In this document: positions 36,052-44,328 of the stretch, in pieces | Layout: every line of letters starts with the position of its first letter | Numbering within the stretch: position 1 is the stretch's first letter | Assembly (NCBI RefSeq): GCF_002896875.1 | Contig: NZ_CP023278.1 | Coordinates: 6,144,501-6,208,500 of the forward strand | Direction: 5' to 3' | DNA from: Nostoc sp. CENA543 | GTDB taxonomy: Bacteria > Cyanobacteriota > Cyanobacteriia > Cyanobacteriales > Nostocaceae | Length of the DNA stretch: 64,000 nt | Translations under genes and position numbers: made by a program | Notes under the pieces: model-generated | The model's input: the letters and a program-made list of their open reading frames with translations, nothing else | Database searches by the model: none | What the model was told of the DNA's origin: nothing

Positions 36052-36804
36052 TCAAGTCGCACTCTTAGCCGTCAAGTGATAAATACAGGCTTTCACTGCA
36101 AACTGCGGTAAAGCTAACATCCGCCGCCAACGCCAAGGTTCTTGATAAAGCCGATATAGCCATTCCAAATTGTTGTCAGCCAACCACGACGGCGCACGAG
36201 ATTTTGTCCCTGACCAAATATCGAAGCTTCCACCTACACCAATCCAAATAGACTGGGGACACAAATGGCGGTTTTGGGAAATCCATAATTCTTGGCGTGG
36301 TACTCCTAACCCTACCAAAATTATCTGCGGTTGCAGTTGGGCTAGGGTTTGTTTGAGTTGTTGTTCTTCTTCGGGAGTGTGGTAGCCAGAGTATGTACCA
36401 GCTATATTCAACCCAGGACTTTTTTGCAGCCAAAACTCTGCTGCTGTTGCGGCTACTCCAGGCGCGCCACCGTAGAAAAATACTGTTTTGTCTGTTTGTT
36501 GTTGTCCTACAGCACATAACAGCTTTTCAGCCAATTCAATTCCTGGACAACGATTAACTTTTTGCCACAGTAGCCAACGTAAATATAGAACTACTCCTGC
36601 ACCATCTGGAATGACTAAATCCGCACTTTTAATGATTTTTGCTAAAGTGGGATTTTGCTGTGCTTGCATGGTCATTTCTGCATTCAGGGTGATGACATGA
36701 GTGCCTTGGTTGTATTGCCAGCAATTTAGCAACCAACTGGGATAGTTGTCCATCACATGGACAGGCATTCCCAAAACCGAAAACTCTTTAGGGGCTTGAA
36801 ACAT
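36052..36804 (-). CDS. WecG/TagA/CpsF-family glycosyltransferase
   Basis: 250 residues from the ATG at 36804 (preceded by AAGAGCAAGGCT); an in-frame TTG at 36858 would add 18 unlikely residues. Family motifs: VITLNAEMTMQAQ, ADLVIPDGAGVVLYLR (the conserved Asp of the family), ELAEKLL, VFFYGGAPGVA and PQIILVGLGVPRQELWI. Such enzymes transfer N-acetylmannosamine or a related sugar to a lipid-linked acceptor in surface polysaccharide synthesis. No other polysaccharide genes are adjacent. Confidence 0.92.
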   Translation of the reverse strand: MFQAPKEFSVLGMPVHVMDNYPSWLLNCWQYNQGTHVITLNAEMTMQAQQNPTLAKIIKSADLVIPDGAGVVLYLRWLLWQKVNRCPGIELAEKLLCAVGQQQTDKTVFFYGGAPGVAATAAEFWLQKSPGLNIAGTYSGYHTPEEEQQLKQTLAQLQPQIILVGLGVPRQELWISQNRHLCPQSIWIGVGGSFDIWSGTKSRAPSWLADNNLEWLYRLYQEPWRWRRMLALPQFAVKACIYHLTAKSAT

Positions 36805-37162
36805 AGCCTTGCTCTTAATTAGTCTCACACCAGATGATCTAGAACGATAGTTTATCAAATTTTTTAATAGGTGTCTGGGAGTTTCTGAGCCAAATTCAAC
36901 TGTGTAAAATACTCATCTGCGGAAAACTAACCTATAGGCGGTGTCATTTTTGTTAGTCGTAACGGGTTATAAAAACAGCTTATAATTCATCAAAACACAG
37001 TGATCGTTGCCAAAATGGAAAAGAATTCCATCCGTTGAGATGATTAGATACTTAGTGACAAGTATATTATTGGCAGACACAATTATTTACACAGTATTTA
37101 TTTAAGTCTTGTCCGTAAACTCAGTTTTAAAGTTAAGGTAGCGTAACGGGTAGAAGTTGACT
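36805..37162. other. Divergent promoter region, no gene seen
   Basis: About 360 bp between the divergent glycosyltransferase and NarL-type regulator genes. It is AT-rich, without clear repeats or hairpins, and presumably holds both promoters. Confidence 0.5.
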
Positions 37163-37867
37163 ATGAGTAAAATTCGGATTGCGCTGATTGAGGATCACGA
37201 CCTGACTCGTGTAGGTATTCGTACAGCTTTATCGCAAAAGGAAGGAATAGAAGTTGTAGGAGAAGCTGCTAATGCGGCTGAAGGATTGAATATGTTAAAA
37301 ATGGTACAACCTGATATTGCAATTGTCGATATTGGTTTACCTGATAAAGATGGCATTGAATTAACACGGGAGTTAAAAGCCACAGCTAATGGCAAAGAGC
37401 TAGAAACAAAAGTGCTAATTCTTACACTTCAAGACAATAAGGAGGCTGTTTTAGCGGCTTTTGCGGCTGGGGCTGACTCTTACTGTATGAAAGATGTTAA
37501 GTTTGATAATTTATTGGAAGCTGTCAGGGTTACTTACAATGGCAACGCTTGGATTGATCCGGCGATCGCCAGAATTGTGTTACAACAAGCACAACAAAAT
37601 CCCCCAAAGACAGACCGCCAATTTCTAGCTTCAAACCCAGATTCTACAGACAACACAGAAACTATAGACCCTTACATCCTCACAGAAAGAGAATTAGAGG
37701 TTCTACAGTTAATTGTAGAAGGCTGTAGTAACGCAGTTATTGCCGAACGCCTTTACATTACTGTCGGAACGGTCAAAACCCATGTGCGTAACATTTTGAA
37801 CAAACTATGCGCTGATGACCGCACCCAAGCAGCAGTCCGTGCCTTACGTTCTGGATTAGTCGGTTAA
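37163..37867 (+). CDS. NarL/FixJ-family response regulator
   Basis: 234 residues from the ATG at 37163 (an in-frame TTG two codons earlier is less likely). Receiver with Asp56 (IAIVDIGLPDKDG) and lysine in CMKDVKF, then a LuxR-type HTH (LTEREL EVLQLIVEGCSN, AERLYITVGTVKTHVRNIL). It is 202 bp upstream of the REC-GAF-phosphatase gene in the same orientation, so the two may act in one pathway. The target genes are unknown. Confidence 0.93.
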   Translation: MSKIRIALIEDHDLTRVGIRTALSQKEGIEVVGEAANAAEGLNMLKMVQPDIAIVDIGLPDKDGIELTRELKATANGKELETKVLILTLQDNKEAVLAAFAAGADSYCMKDVKFDNLLEAVRVTYNGNAWIDPAIARIVLQQAQQNPPKTDRQFLASNPDSTDNTETIDPYILTERELEVLQLIVEGCSNAVIAERLYITVGTVKTHVRNILNKLCADDRTQAAVRALRSGLVG

Positions 37868-38069
37868 TTTTAATCTGTGATTAATTACCACAATTGCCAA
37901 TTTCAGAACTCTGAAGTTAAATATAAGGGTACAGAAAATTAAGAGTAAAGTTATACTCGTAGAAATAATAATTGTGCTGAAAAAGTTAGCTTTTTCAGGA
38001 TTTTTAGCAATTTGGTGAGATGGCAATTTTACTGTCTCGCCAACTCTTTACCTGTAAATAAAAGTCAAT

Positions 38070-39743
38070 ATGACGGAAACTAGGGTAGAAAAACTTAAGC
38101 TCATGGTCGTAGATGATGAGCCAGATAACTTAGATTTACTCTACCGTACTTTTAGGCGAGATTTTCAAGTATATAAAGCCAATCATGCCCGCAGTGCATT
38201 GGCAATTCTGGAAAAAGAAGGAGAAATGGCAGTCATTATCTCTGATCAAAGAATGCCAGAAATGAATGGTACAGAATTTCTTAGTCATACAGTAGAGCGA
38301 TTTCCTGACACCATTCGGATTTTACTGACGGGTTTTACCGATGTCGAAGATTTGGTGGATGCAATTAACTCCGGCCAAGTTTTCAAATACATCACTAAAC
38401 CTTGGAATCCAGAACGCCTAAAAGTTATAGTTGAGCAGGCCACCGAGACATATCGCATTGTCAAAAAACGTACTCAAGAGTTACGTCGAGCCTTAAGACG
38501 AGAATCTTTATTTAACGCAGTCACAACGGCCATTCGTGAGTCGTTGGACTATGAGAGTATGCTACAAAAGATTGTCGCCACCATAGGGCAAACTTTTGAT
38601 GCTACAGGTTGTCTACTTAAACCCGTAGAAGGTGATCTGCTTTTAGCTAATCAATTCTCATACCAAAATTCAGTTAATTCTTTTCCCCATCAGGCTTTTG
38701 ACCCTACTCTTCTCATTGAGAAGGTTCTGGCAACTCATCAACATCAATTTGCTCAAGAGATATACGAAGAAAAATACTGTAACTACTTGGTTGTCCCCCT
38801 ATCTTACCAACAAGACTTGTTAGCAGTGCTGGCTCTATATCAGTTTGGTCAAGATGAACCTTGGCATGATGAAGAAATTCAACTGATTACAGGTGTAGCA
38901 GAACAAGCAGCTTTAGCTCTTTCACAAGCCAAACTTTACCAACGTCTGCAAGAAAAGCAAGAGCAAATCAAAGCTGAGTTAGAAGTGGCGCGTCAAATTC
39001 AAAACAACCTACTACGCCAAAGCCTACCAGATATTAAAGGCGCGAAGTTACAAGCGTGCTGTTATCCAGCACGAGAGGTAGGTGGTGATTTTTTTGAAGT
39101 CTTTGTCCACCCTAAAGGAGACTTATGGTTAGCGGTAGGGGATGTTTCTGGAAAAGGTGTCCCAGCTGCTTTATTTATGGCTAGTGCTATTTCCGTCTTG
39201 CGGCGGGAATTATCTCAGGAAACACCAGCTGATCCTCACGTAGTTATACACAATCTCAATCAGGCTTTATGTAATGACTTAATTAGCAACAATTGCTTTA
39301 TTACACTTGTTTTAGCTTGTTTTACTCCCACTACCAGGGAACTGGTGTATGCCAATGCTGGACATATTTATCCATTAGTTTGGTCAAATCATTCCACTGT
39401 AGTAGAACAACCAAAGTATCTGAAAGTTCGTGGCATTCCTTTAGGAATTTTATCTGATTGGCAAGCCCAGTCAGGTCGTTTAGTTCTCTCATCTGGAGAC
39501 ACATTATTGCTAGCTAGTGATGGAATCACGGAAGCAATGGTATCAAATAAACCAACATTAACCGTTGACACAGTGGGTGGCACTCTCCCAGCCAGTCGTT
39601 TTATGCTGAAACAGGACGGTTTGTGGCAAATATTACAGGAAGAACCACAACCATTGTCTTTGAACCATTTACTAGCTCGCATCCAGGCAGATAACCCCGT
39701 GCAAGAAGATGATCAAACTATACTTTCTCTGGAGGTTTTGTAA
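38070..39743 (+). CDS. Response regulator with GAF and SpoIIE/RsbU-type PP2C phosphatase
   Basis: 557 residues. Receiver with Asp59 (MAVIISDQRMPEMNG) and the KPW lysine; GAF-like domain about 160-300; coiled coil about 300-325; PP2C-SpoIIE phosphatase domain with metal-binding motifs GGDFFEVF, VGDVSGKGVPAALFM, NAGHIYPLV and ASDGITEA. The stop codon is immediately followed by the ATG of an RsbW-like kinase. Together they form a partner-switching module, in which the phosphatase activates an anti-sigma-factor antagonist that the kinase inactivates. No antagonist (STAS) gene is in the window. Confidence 0.92.
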   Translation: MTETRVEKLKLMVVDDEPDNLDLLYRTFRRDFQVYKANHARSALAILEKEGEMAVIISDQRMPEMNGTEFLSHTVERFPDTIRILLTGFTDVEDLVDAINSGQVFKYITKPWNPERLKVIVEQATETYRIVKKRTQELRRALRRESLFNAVTTAIRESLDYESMLQKIVATIGQTFDATGCLLKPVEGDLLLANQFSYQNSVNSFPHQAFDPTLLIEKVLATHQHQFAQEIYEEKYCNYLVVPLSYQQDLLAVLALYQFGQDEPWHDEEIQLITGVAEQAALALSQAKLYQRLQEKQEQIKAELEVARQIQNNLLRQSLPDIKGAKLQACCYPAREVGGDFFEVFVHPKGDLWLAVGDVSGKGVPAALFMASAISVLRRELSQETPADPHVVIHNLNQALCNDLISNNCFITLVLACFTPTTRELVYANAGHIYPLVWSNHSTVVEQPKYLKVRGIPLGILSDWQAQSGRLVLSSGDTLLLASDGITEAMVSNKPTLTVDTVGGTLPASRFMLKQDGLWQILQEEPQPLSLNHLLARIQADNPVQEDDQTILSLEVL

Positions 39744-40175
39744 ATGATGAAAAGTGAGCTGCACGTACCAAGTGACTTAAATTATTTAAGTATCGTCGAA
39801 AATTGGTTGCTGGGATGCTTAAAAGTACAATTGGGTGAGTCTGTGGATTGGTCAAGACAGTCCAGTCGTCTGCGTCTAGCATTGGTAGAAGCTTACTCAA
39901 ATGTAGTTCGTCATGCTCACAAGGAGCAGTCGAATATACCTATTTTGCTACGTTTGGAACTCAAGGGCAGAGATATTTCTTTGGAAGTGTGGGATTACGG
40001 TACTGGCTTTGACTTAGCTACTTATTTTCCGCCCAATCCAGTAGATAAACAAGAAGGTGGTTACGGGTGGCTAATTATGAATCGATTAATGGATAAGGTG
40101 GAATATCAATTACAAGTTGATGGTGCTAACTGTCTCAAGTTGGAAGCTACTATCCCAGAACTCGCTAATAGCTAA
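39744..40175 (+). CDS. RsbW-like anti-sigma regulatory kinase (HATPase_c)
   Basis: 143 residues. GHKL ATPase motifs: LALVEAYSNVVRHAH (N-box), WDYGTGFD (G1) and EGGYGWLIMNRLMD (G2). The start ATG at 39744 is adjacent to the stop codon of the SpoIIE-type gene, with GGAGG eight bases upstream inside that gene, so translation is probably coupled. Predicted to phosphorylate a STAS-domain antagonist and to bind a sigma factor or another regulator. A terminator follows at 40417. Confidence 0.88.
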   Translation: MMKSELHVPSDLNYLSIVENWLLGCLKVQLGESVDWSRQSSRLRLALVEAYSNVVRHAHKEQSNIPILLRLELKGRDISLEVWDYGTGFDLATYFPPNPVDKQEGGYGWLIMNRLMDKVEYQLQVDGANCLKLEATIPELANS

Positions 40176-40248
40176 AAGTTTCGTTTATTTATGTACAGTA
40201 GGGAACAGAGAACAGCGTGGTCTTCTTTAAGGGAGGTTGCGCCAACCA

Positions 40249-40272
40249 GACGCTTTGCAAATGCAAAGCGTC
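40249..40272. repeat. Palindromic repeat GACGCTTTGCA / TGCAAAGCGTC
   Basis: An 11-bp perfect inverted repeat separated by two bases, within GC-richer spacer DNA after the RsbW-like gene. It looks like a dispersed Nostoc palindromic repeat, not a terminator (no T-run). Confidence 0.6.
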
Positions 40273-40416
40273 TCAAAGGGACAGGGTCTTTCCAAGTTTA
40301 GCGACTGCGGAGGAAGAGAGAACTTTCAACTGAAACAATATCTTATACACTAAACAATAAGGATTTCCGTTCTTTAGCTACATAGAGATAAATAATTAAT
40401 AATTACCCCAAATTAA

Positions 40417-40450
40417 ACCCTGTTCCACTGACTAGAACAGGGTATTTTTA
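40417..40450 (+). terminator. Terminator of the partner-switching operon
   Basis: Perfect 9-bp stem ACCCTGTTC (40417-40425) / GAACAGGGT (40435-40443), 9-base loop, then ATTTTTATAT. It lies 240 bp after the RsbW-like stop and 50 bp before hpt. Confidence 0.7.
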
Positions 40451-40498
40451 TATTTAGTCATTAGTCAACAGCCAGAATATCTACTTAACTAGCTAATT

Positions 40499-41473
40499 AT
40501 GACCCAGAGTTCTCGAAATAGTCCTTCGCCAACGAAACAATCGCTTTCCCCTTTCCAGTGGCTTTATGCTTTGTGGAAGTTTTCCCGGCCACATACCATT
40601 ATTGGTACAAGTTTAAGTGTGTTGGGTTTGTATTTAATCGCTGTCGCAATTAGTTCTACTGGTTTTGCAGTGGCTCAAATCATACCTGTTTTGAGTACGT
40701 GGGTAGCTTGTATATGTGGCAATGTTTATATTGTGGGATTAAATCAACTAGAAGATGTAGAGATTGATAAGGTTAATAAACCTCATCTCCCCTTGGCTTC
40801 AGGAGAGTTTACCCGCAGACAAGCACAATTGATTGTGACCACTATGGGGATTTTAGCTTTGGTTGTAGCCTGGCTAAATGGCCCTTATTTATTGGGAATG
40901 GTGAGTTTGAGTTTAGCAATTGGTACAGCTTATTCTTTACCGCCTATTCGCTTAAAAAGATTTCCGTTTTGGGCTGCATTGTGTATTTTCTCAGTGCGGG
41001 GAACTATCGTAAATTTAGGGTTGTTTCTGCATTTTAGTTGGTGGGTACTACAAAATAATCAATTTATTCCTTTGGCAGTATGGATATTAACTATATTTAT
41101 TTTGGTGTTTACTCTAGCGATCGCCATTTTTAAAGACATCCCCGATATAGAAGGCGATCGCCTCTACAATATCACAACTTTTACTATTCAATTAGGTTCA
41201 CAAGCTGTCTTTAACTTGGCACTGTGGATACTGACTGTTTGCTATTTGGGTATAGTGATAGCTGGTGTGTTGCGTGTAGAGTTAATTAACTCAGGATTTT
41301 TGGTGATTTCGCACTTAGTAGTATTGTGTTGGATGTGGGTGCGGAGTTTAGCCGTAGACTTACAAGACAAAAAAGCGATCGCTCAATTTTATCAATTTAT
41401 CTGGAAGCTTTTTTTCTTAGAATATTTAATGTTTCCCATAGCCTGTCTTTTAGCAAAAAATTATGTTCAATAA
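40499..41473 (+). CDS. hpt: Homogentisate phytyltransferase
   Basis: 324 residues with about nine membrane segments. It is a UbiA-type prenyltransferase with the Mg-diphosphate motif NQLEDVEIDKVNKP and second Asp-rich motif FKDIPDIEGD. The SRPHTIIGTSLS and RLKRFPFWAA segments mark the homogentisate phytyltransferase subfamily rather than chlorophyll synthase or UbiA. It joins phytyl diphosphate to homogentisate, the committed step of tocopherol synthesis. It overlaps the TPR gene by 11 bp, so the two are co-transcribed. ATG start at 40499. Confidence 0.93.
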   Translation: MTQSSRNSPSPTKQSLSPFQWLYALWKFSRPHTIIGTSLSVLGLYLIAVAISSTGFAVAQIIPVLSTWVACICGNVYIVGLNQLEDVEIDKVNKPHLPLASGEFTRRQAQLIVTTMGILALVVAWLNGPYLLGMVSLSLAIGTAYSLPPIRLKRFPFWAALCIFSVRGTIVNLGLFLHFSWWVLQNNQFIPLAVWILTIFILVFTLAIAIFKDIPDIEGDRLYNITTFTIQLGSQAVFNLALWILTVCYLGIVIAGVLRVELINSGFLVISHLVVLCWMWVRSLAVDLQDKKAIAQFYQFIWKLFFLEYLMFPIACLLAKNYVQ

Positions 41474-41930
41474 TTTGCAAACAACCAATGTTTTGTCAAT
41501 TTTTGTAGTCACTATTGCCATTATTCTGCTGATTTATTTTGCCGTCAAAACGTTAATTACTGCCAATTTATTCCAGCAAGGTGTGAGTCTTTATCAACAG
41601 CAAGACTATCCAGGCGCAGAAGCCGCTTTTCGCAAGGTAATTAACATCAATTCTACTAATGATGTGGTGCGCCTATTTTTAGGTGATGTCTTAAAAGCGC
41701 AGGATAAAGTTGCAGAAGCCCAAGATTTATACCAACAAGTCATTCAACGTAGTCCTAAAAATCCTGAAGGTTATTTGAGGCTAGCCAATATTTTAATGTT
41801 GCAAAATCAACAACAGGAAGCTACAACCAATCTCCAAAAATCTCAAGAACTCTTCCAAAAACAGCGTCAACCAGAAAAAGCCCAAAGGATTGCTCAATTA
41901 TTAGAGAAAATGAGTCATAAATTAAGCTAA
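41463..41930 (+). CDS. Membrane-anchored TPR protein
   Basis: 155 residues. One N-terminal membrane segment (about 11-30, IFVVTIAIILLIYFAVK), then about three tetratricopeptide repeats (QQGVSLYQQQDYPGAEAAFR, FLGDVLKAQDKVAEAQDLYQ, RLANILMLQNQQQEA). The start ATG lies within the last codons of hpt (11-bp overlap). It probably acts as a protein scaffold; a link to tocopherol synthesis is suggested only by the overlap. Confidence 0.85.
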   Translation: MFNNLQTTNVLSIFVVTIAIILLIYFAVKTLITANLFQQGVSLYQQQDYPGAEAAFRKVININSTNDVVRLFLGDVLKAQDKVAEAQDLYQQVIQRSPKNPEGYLRLANILMLQNQQQEATTNLQKSQELFQKQRQPEKAQRIAQLLEKMSHKLS

Positions 41931-41972
41931 AGAAAAATACGGAATTACTAATTGTCATCAATCCTTAAAAAC

Positions 41973-42018
41973 TAATGACTAATGACTATTGACTAATAAC
42001 TAATGACTAATGACTAAC
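41973..42018 (+). repeat. TAATGAC heptamer repeats running into the cobA-hemD start codon
   Basis: Five to six tandem ACTAATG/TTGACTA heptamers. The last one provides the ATG (42010) and the first three codons (ATG ACT AAC) of cobA-hemD. Upstream ATGs in the repeat (for example 42003) each open a four-codon frame ATG-ACT-AAT-GAC-TAA that overlaps the true start. Confidence 0.85.
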
Positions 42019-43569
42019 ACAGGAAAAGTTTATCTTGTAGGTGCGGGGTTGGGGGATGTCGCCTATTTAACGGTAAAGGCGCATCATCTTTTGGCTGAGG
42101 CTGAGGTTTTAATTTATGATGCCCTTGTAGATGAACAATTATTAGAGTGTGTTTCGCCTCATTGCTTAAAGCTGGATGTGGGAAAACGCGGAGGAAAACC
42201 TAGTACACCGCAAGCAGAAATTAATCAATTACTAGTCCACCATTGTCAAGCTGGTAAACAAGTTATCAGGTTAAAATCAGGTGATCCGTTTATTTTTGGA
42301 CGCTGTACCTCGGAAATCGAAGCTTTAAAAACTTACGGGTGTGATTTTGAAGTAATTCCTGGAATTTCCTCAGCTTTAGCTGCGCCTTTGTTAGCGGGAA
42401 TTCCTTTGACAGATCCTGTGATGAGTCGTTGCTTTGCAGTTTTCACAGCACACGAAACAGAAGTTTTAGACTGGGAAGCTTTGTCAAGGTTAGAGACGCT
42501 AGTAATCTTGATGGGTGGTAAAAACCTGGGAAAAATTGTCCATCAATTACGACGCAATGGCCGATCGCATCTTACACCCATAGCAATTATCCGTTGGGCT
42601 GGCACACCACATCAACAGATTTGGGCTGGTGAACTGGGGAATATTTTAGAACAAACGGCTGGTTTATCGCTGTCACCGGCTGTCATTGTGGTTGGGGAAG
42701 TTGTGGGGCTACGTAATTACCTACAACCTGAGACAATATCTTCAAATGATCAAAATTCTCGTCTCCAAGCTATGTCTAGTAACTTACCTTTGGCTGGTAA
42801 AACTATCTTAGTCACCCGTTCGGCTGGACAATCAAGTCAATTTAGCGATCGCCTCACCTCCTATGGTGCTAAAGTCATCGAAATGCCAGCTTTAGAAATT
42901 GCACCTCCTTCTAGTTGGGAAGGTTTGGATACAGCAATTGATAATTTATCGGAATTTCACTGGTTAATCTTGACTTCTACCAACGCTGTAGATTATTTCT
43001 TTGGCAGATTGCAAACTCAAGGTAAAGATAGCCGTGCTTTAGCTGGGGTAAAAATTGCTGTTGTCGGGGAAAAAACCTCCCAATGTCTCAAACAACGGGG
43101 ACTCCAACCAGATTTTACTCCTCCCAATTTTGTCGCTGACTCTCTAATAGAAACCTTCCCCGAAGCACTTCCAGGGAAAAAGATACTCTTTCCCAGAGTC
43201 GAAAGCGGTGGTAGGGAAGTGTTAGTAAAGGAATTCAACGCTAAAGGCGCAGTAGTTACAGAAGTAGCAGCTTATCAGTCATGCTGTCCTAGTAGTATCC
43301 CACCAGTCGCCGCATCCGCTTTAAAAAATGGCGAAGTCGATGCGATTACCTTTGCCAGTTCTAAAACTGTACAATTTTTCTATCAATTGGTAGACACAAT
43401 TTTTACAAGTAATGTAGTCAATGCTTTGAAGGGAGTTTGCATTGCTTCTATCGGCCCCCAAACTTCTAAAACCTGTCATGAATTGTTTGGCAGAGTCGAT
43501 GTAGAAGCAGCAGAATATACATTAGATGGCTTAAGTCTAGCCTTAGTCAAATGGGTAGAAAACTTTTAA
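42010..43569 (+). CDS. cobA-hemD: Fused uroporphyrinogen-III C-methyltransferase / uroporphyrinogen-III synthase
   Basis: 519 residues in two enzymes. Residues 1-245 are the SAM-dependent methyltransferase (KVYLVGAGLGD, DVGKRGGKPSTPQAEINQLL, RLKSGDPFIFGR, GISSALAAPLLAGIPLT) that makes precorrin-2. Residues about 262-519 are HemD (GKTILVTRSAGQSS, HWLILTSTNAVDYFF, DAITFASSKTVQFF, IASIGPQTSKTC). The fusion joins closure of the tetrapyrrole ring with the branch to sirohaem and cobalamin. GLGD-VAYLT replaces the usual GxGDPxLLT, so one binding-loop proline is lost. The start lies within heptamer repeats and has no evident Shine-Dalgarno. No cobalamin riboswitch was seen. Confidence 0.95.
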   Translation: MTNTGKVYLVGAGLGDVAYLTVKAHHLLAEAEVLIYDALVDEQLLECVSPHCLKLDVGKRGGKPSTPQAEINQLLVHHCQAGKQVIRLKSGDPFIFGRCTSEIEALKTYGCDFEVIPGISSALAAPLLAGIPLTDPVMSRCFAVFTAHETEVLDWEALSRLETLVILMGGKNLGKIVHQLRRNGRSHLTPIAIIRWAGTPHQQIWAGELGNILEQTAGLSLSPAVIVVGEVVGLRNYLQPETISSNDQNSRLQAMSSNLPLAGKTILVTRSAGQSSQFSDRLTSYGAKVIEMPALEIAPPSSWEGLDTAIDNLSEFHWLILTSTNAVDYFFGRLQTQGKDSRALAGVKIAVVGEKTSQCLKQRGLQPDFTPPNFVADSLIETFPEALPGKKILFPRVESGGREVLVKEFNAKGAVVTEVAAYQSCCPSSIPPVAASALKNGEVDAITFASSKTVQFFYQLVDTIFTSNVVNALKGVCIASIGPQTSKTCHELFGRVDVEAAEYTLDGLSLALVKWVENF

Positions 43570-43690
43570 GGAACTTCCAACTTAAAAAATATACTATCAC
43601 TGTTTAGGCAGAGGGGCAGGGGGCAGGGGGAAAAAGAACGATGTGTTCTCTCTGAAATTGGATAATTGATTTTCTGGAAATCCCTAAGTG
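43566..43690. mobile_element. 125-bp inverted-repeat element, copy 2 (overlaps cobA-hemD stop codon)
   Basis: Ends TTAAGGAACTTCCA and TTCTGGAAATCCCTAAGTG are imperfect inverted repeats. It is related along its length to the copy at 28051-28173. As there, the TAA in the left-end TTAAGG is the stop codon of the preceding gene. The core is GGGGCAGGGGGCAGGGGG. Heptamer repeats leading into coaE begin right after it. Confidence 0.72.
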
Positions 43691-43720
43691 TTGACTAATG
43701 ACTAATGACTAATGACTAAC
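43691..43720 (+). repeat. TGACTAA heptamers supplying the coaE start codon
   Basis: ATGs at 43698, 43705 and 43712 are spaced exactly 7 bp apart in (TAATGAC)n; the last is the coaE start. The first two open ATG-ACT-AAT-GAC-TAA mini-frames that overlap it. Confidence 0.85.
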
Positions 43721-44305
43721 CACATTATCGGCTTAACTGGGGGTATTGCTACGGGTAAATCTACTGTCGCCAATTATTTGGCGAACGTCTATGGTTTACC
43801 TGTTTTCGATGCAGATATCTATGCTAGGGATGCAGTAGCTACCGGTTCACCTATTTTAAATGCGATCGCCCAGCGTCATGGTCAAGAAATATTACTGGCT
43901 GATGGTAGTCTAAATCGTTCTCGGTTGGGAGAAATTATTTTTTCCCATCCCACCGAACGCCAATGGCTAGATAGTATCATTCATCCCTATGTGCGCGATC
44001 GCTTCGTTCAAGCTATTCATCAATCTTCTACATCAACAATAGTTTTAGTCATACCTTTATTATTTGAAGCCCAAATGACTGATTTAGTTACAGAAATTTG
44101 GGTGGTGACTTGTTCGGAACTACAGCAATTACAAAGATTAATGGAACGTAGTCAGTTAACCTCAGAACAAGCAACAGCCAGGATTAATAGTCAATTATCT
44201 TTACAAGAAAAAGCCGCTAAAGCTGATTTTGTCTTGGATAATTCCGGCAGTTTAGCAGATTTATTAAAACAAATCGACAAAATAATCATGGGTAATTCCC
44301 ATTAG
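43712..44305 (+). CDS. coaE: Dephospho-CoA kinase
   Basis: 197 residues. P-loop GLTGGIATGKSTV (residues 7-19), FDADIYARD (the conserved DAD), HPYVRDRF and VIPLLFEAQM motifs of CoaE. It phosphorylates dephospho-CoA in the last step of coenzyme A synthesis. The N-terminus MTNHIIGLTGG is a normal length for the family, so the ATG in the heptamer repeat is credible. The last codons (IIMGNSH) form the left arm of a 17-bp terminator stem. It is convergent with the hypothetical gene at 44325. Confidence 0.95.
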   Translation: MTNHIIGLTGGIATGKSTVANYLANVYGLPVFDADIYARDAVATGSPILNAIAQRHGQEILLADGSLNRSRLGEIIFSHPTERQWLDSIIHPYVRDRFVQAIHQSSTSTIVLVIPLLFEAQMTDLVTEIWVVTCSELQQLQRLMERSQLTSEQATARINSQLSLQEKAAKADFVLDNSGSLADLLKQIDKIIMGNSH

Positions 44306-44328
44306 AAATTACCCATGATTATTTTTAA
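44281..44328. terminator. Bidirectional terminator overlapping the end of coaE
   Basis: Perfect 17-bp inverted repeat: 44281-44297 (AATAATCATGGGTAATT) pairs with 44307-44323, with a 9-base loop that contains the coaE stop codon. ATTTTTAA follows on the plus strand and TTATTTTG on the minus strand, so it can end both coaE and the convergent gene at 44325. Confidence 0.8.

Noticed and set aside
41940-42009. Cobalamin riboswitch upstream of cobA-hemD
   Set aside because: The 79-bp spacer is mostly heptamer repeat and has no B12-box-like sequence.
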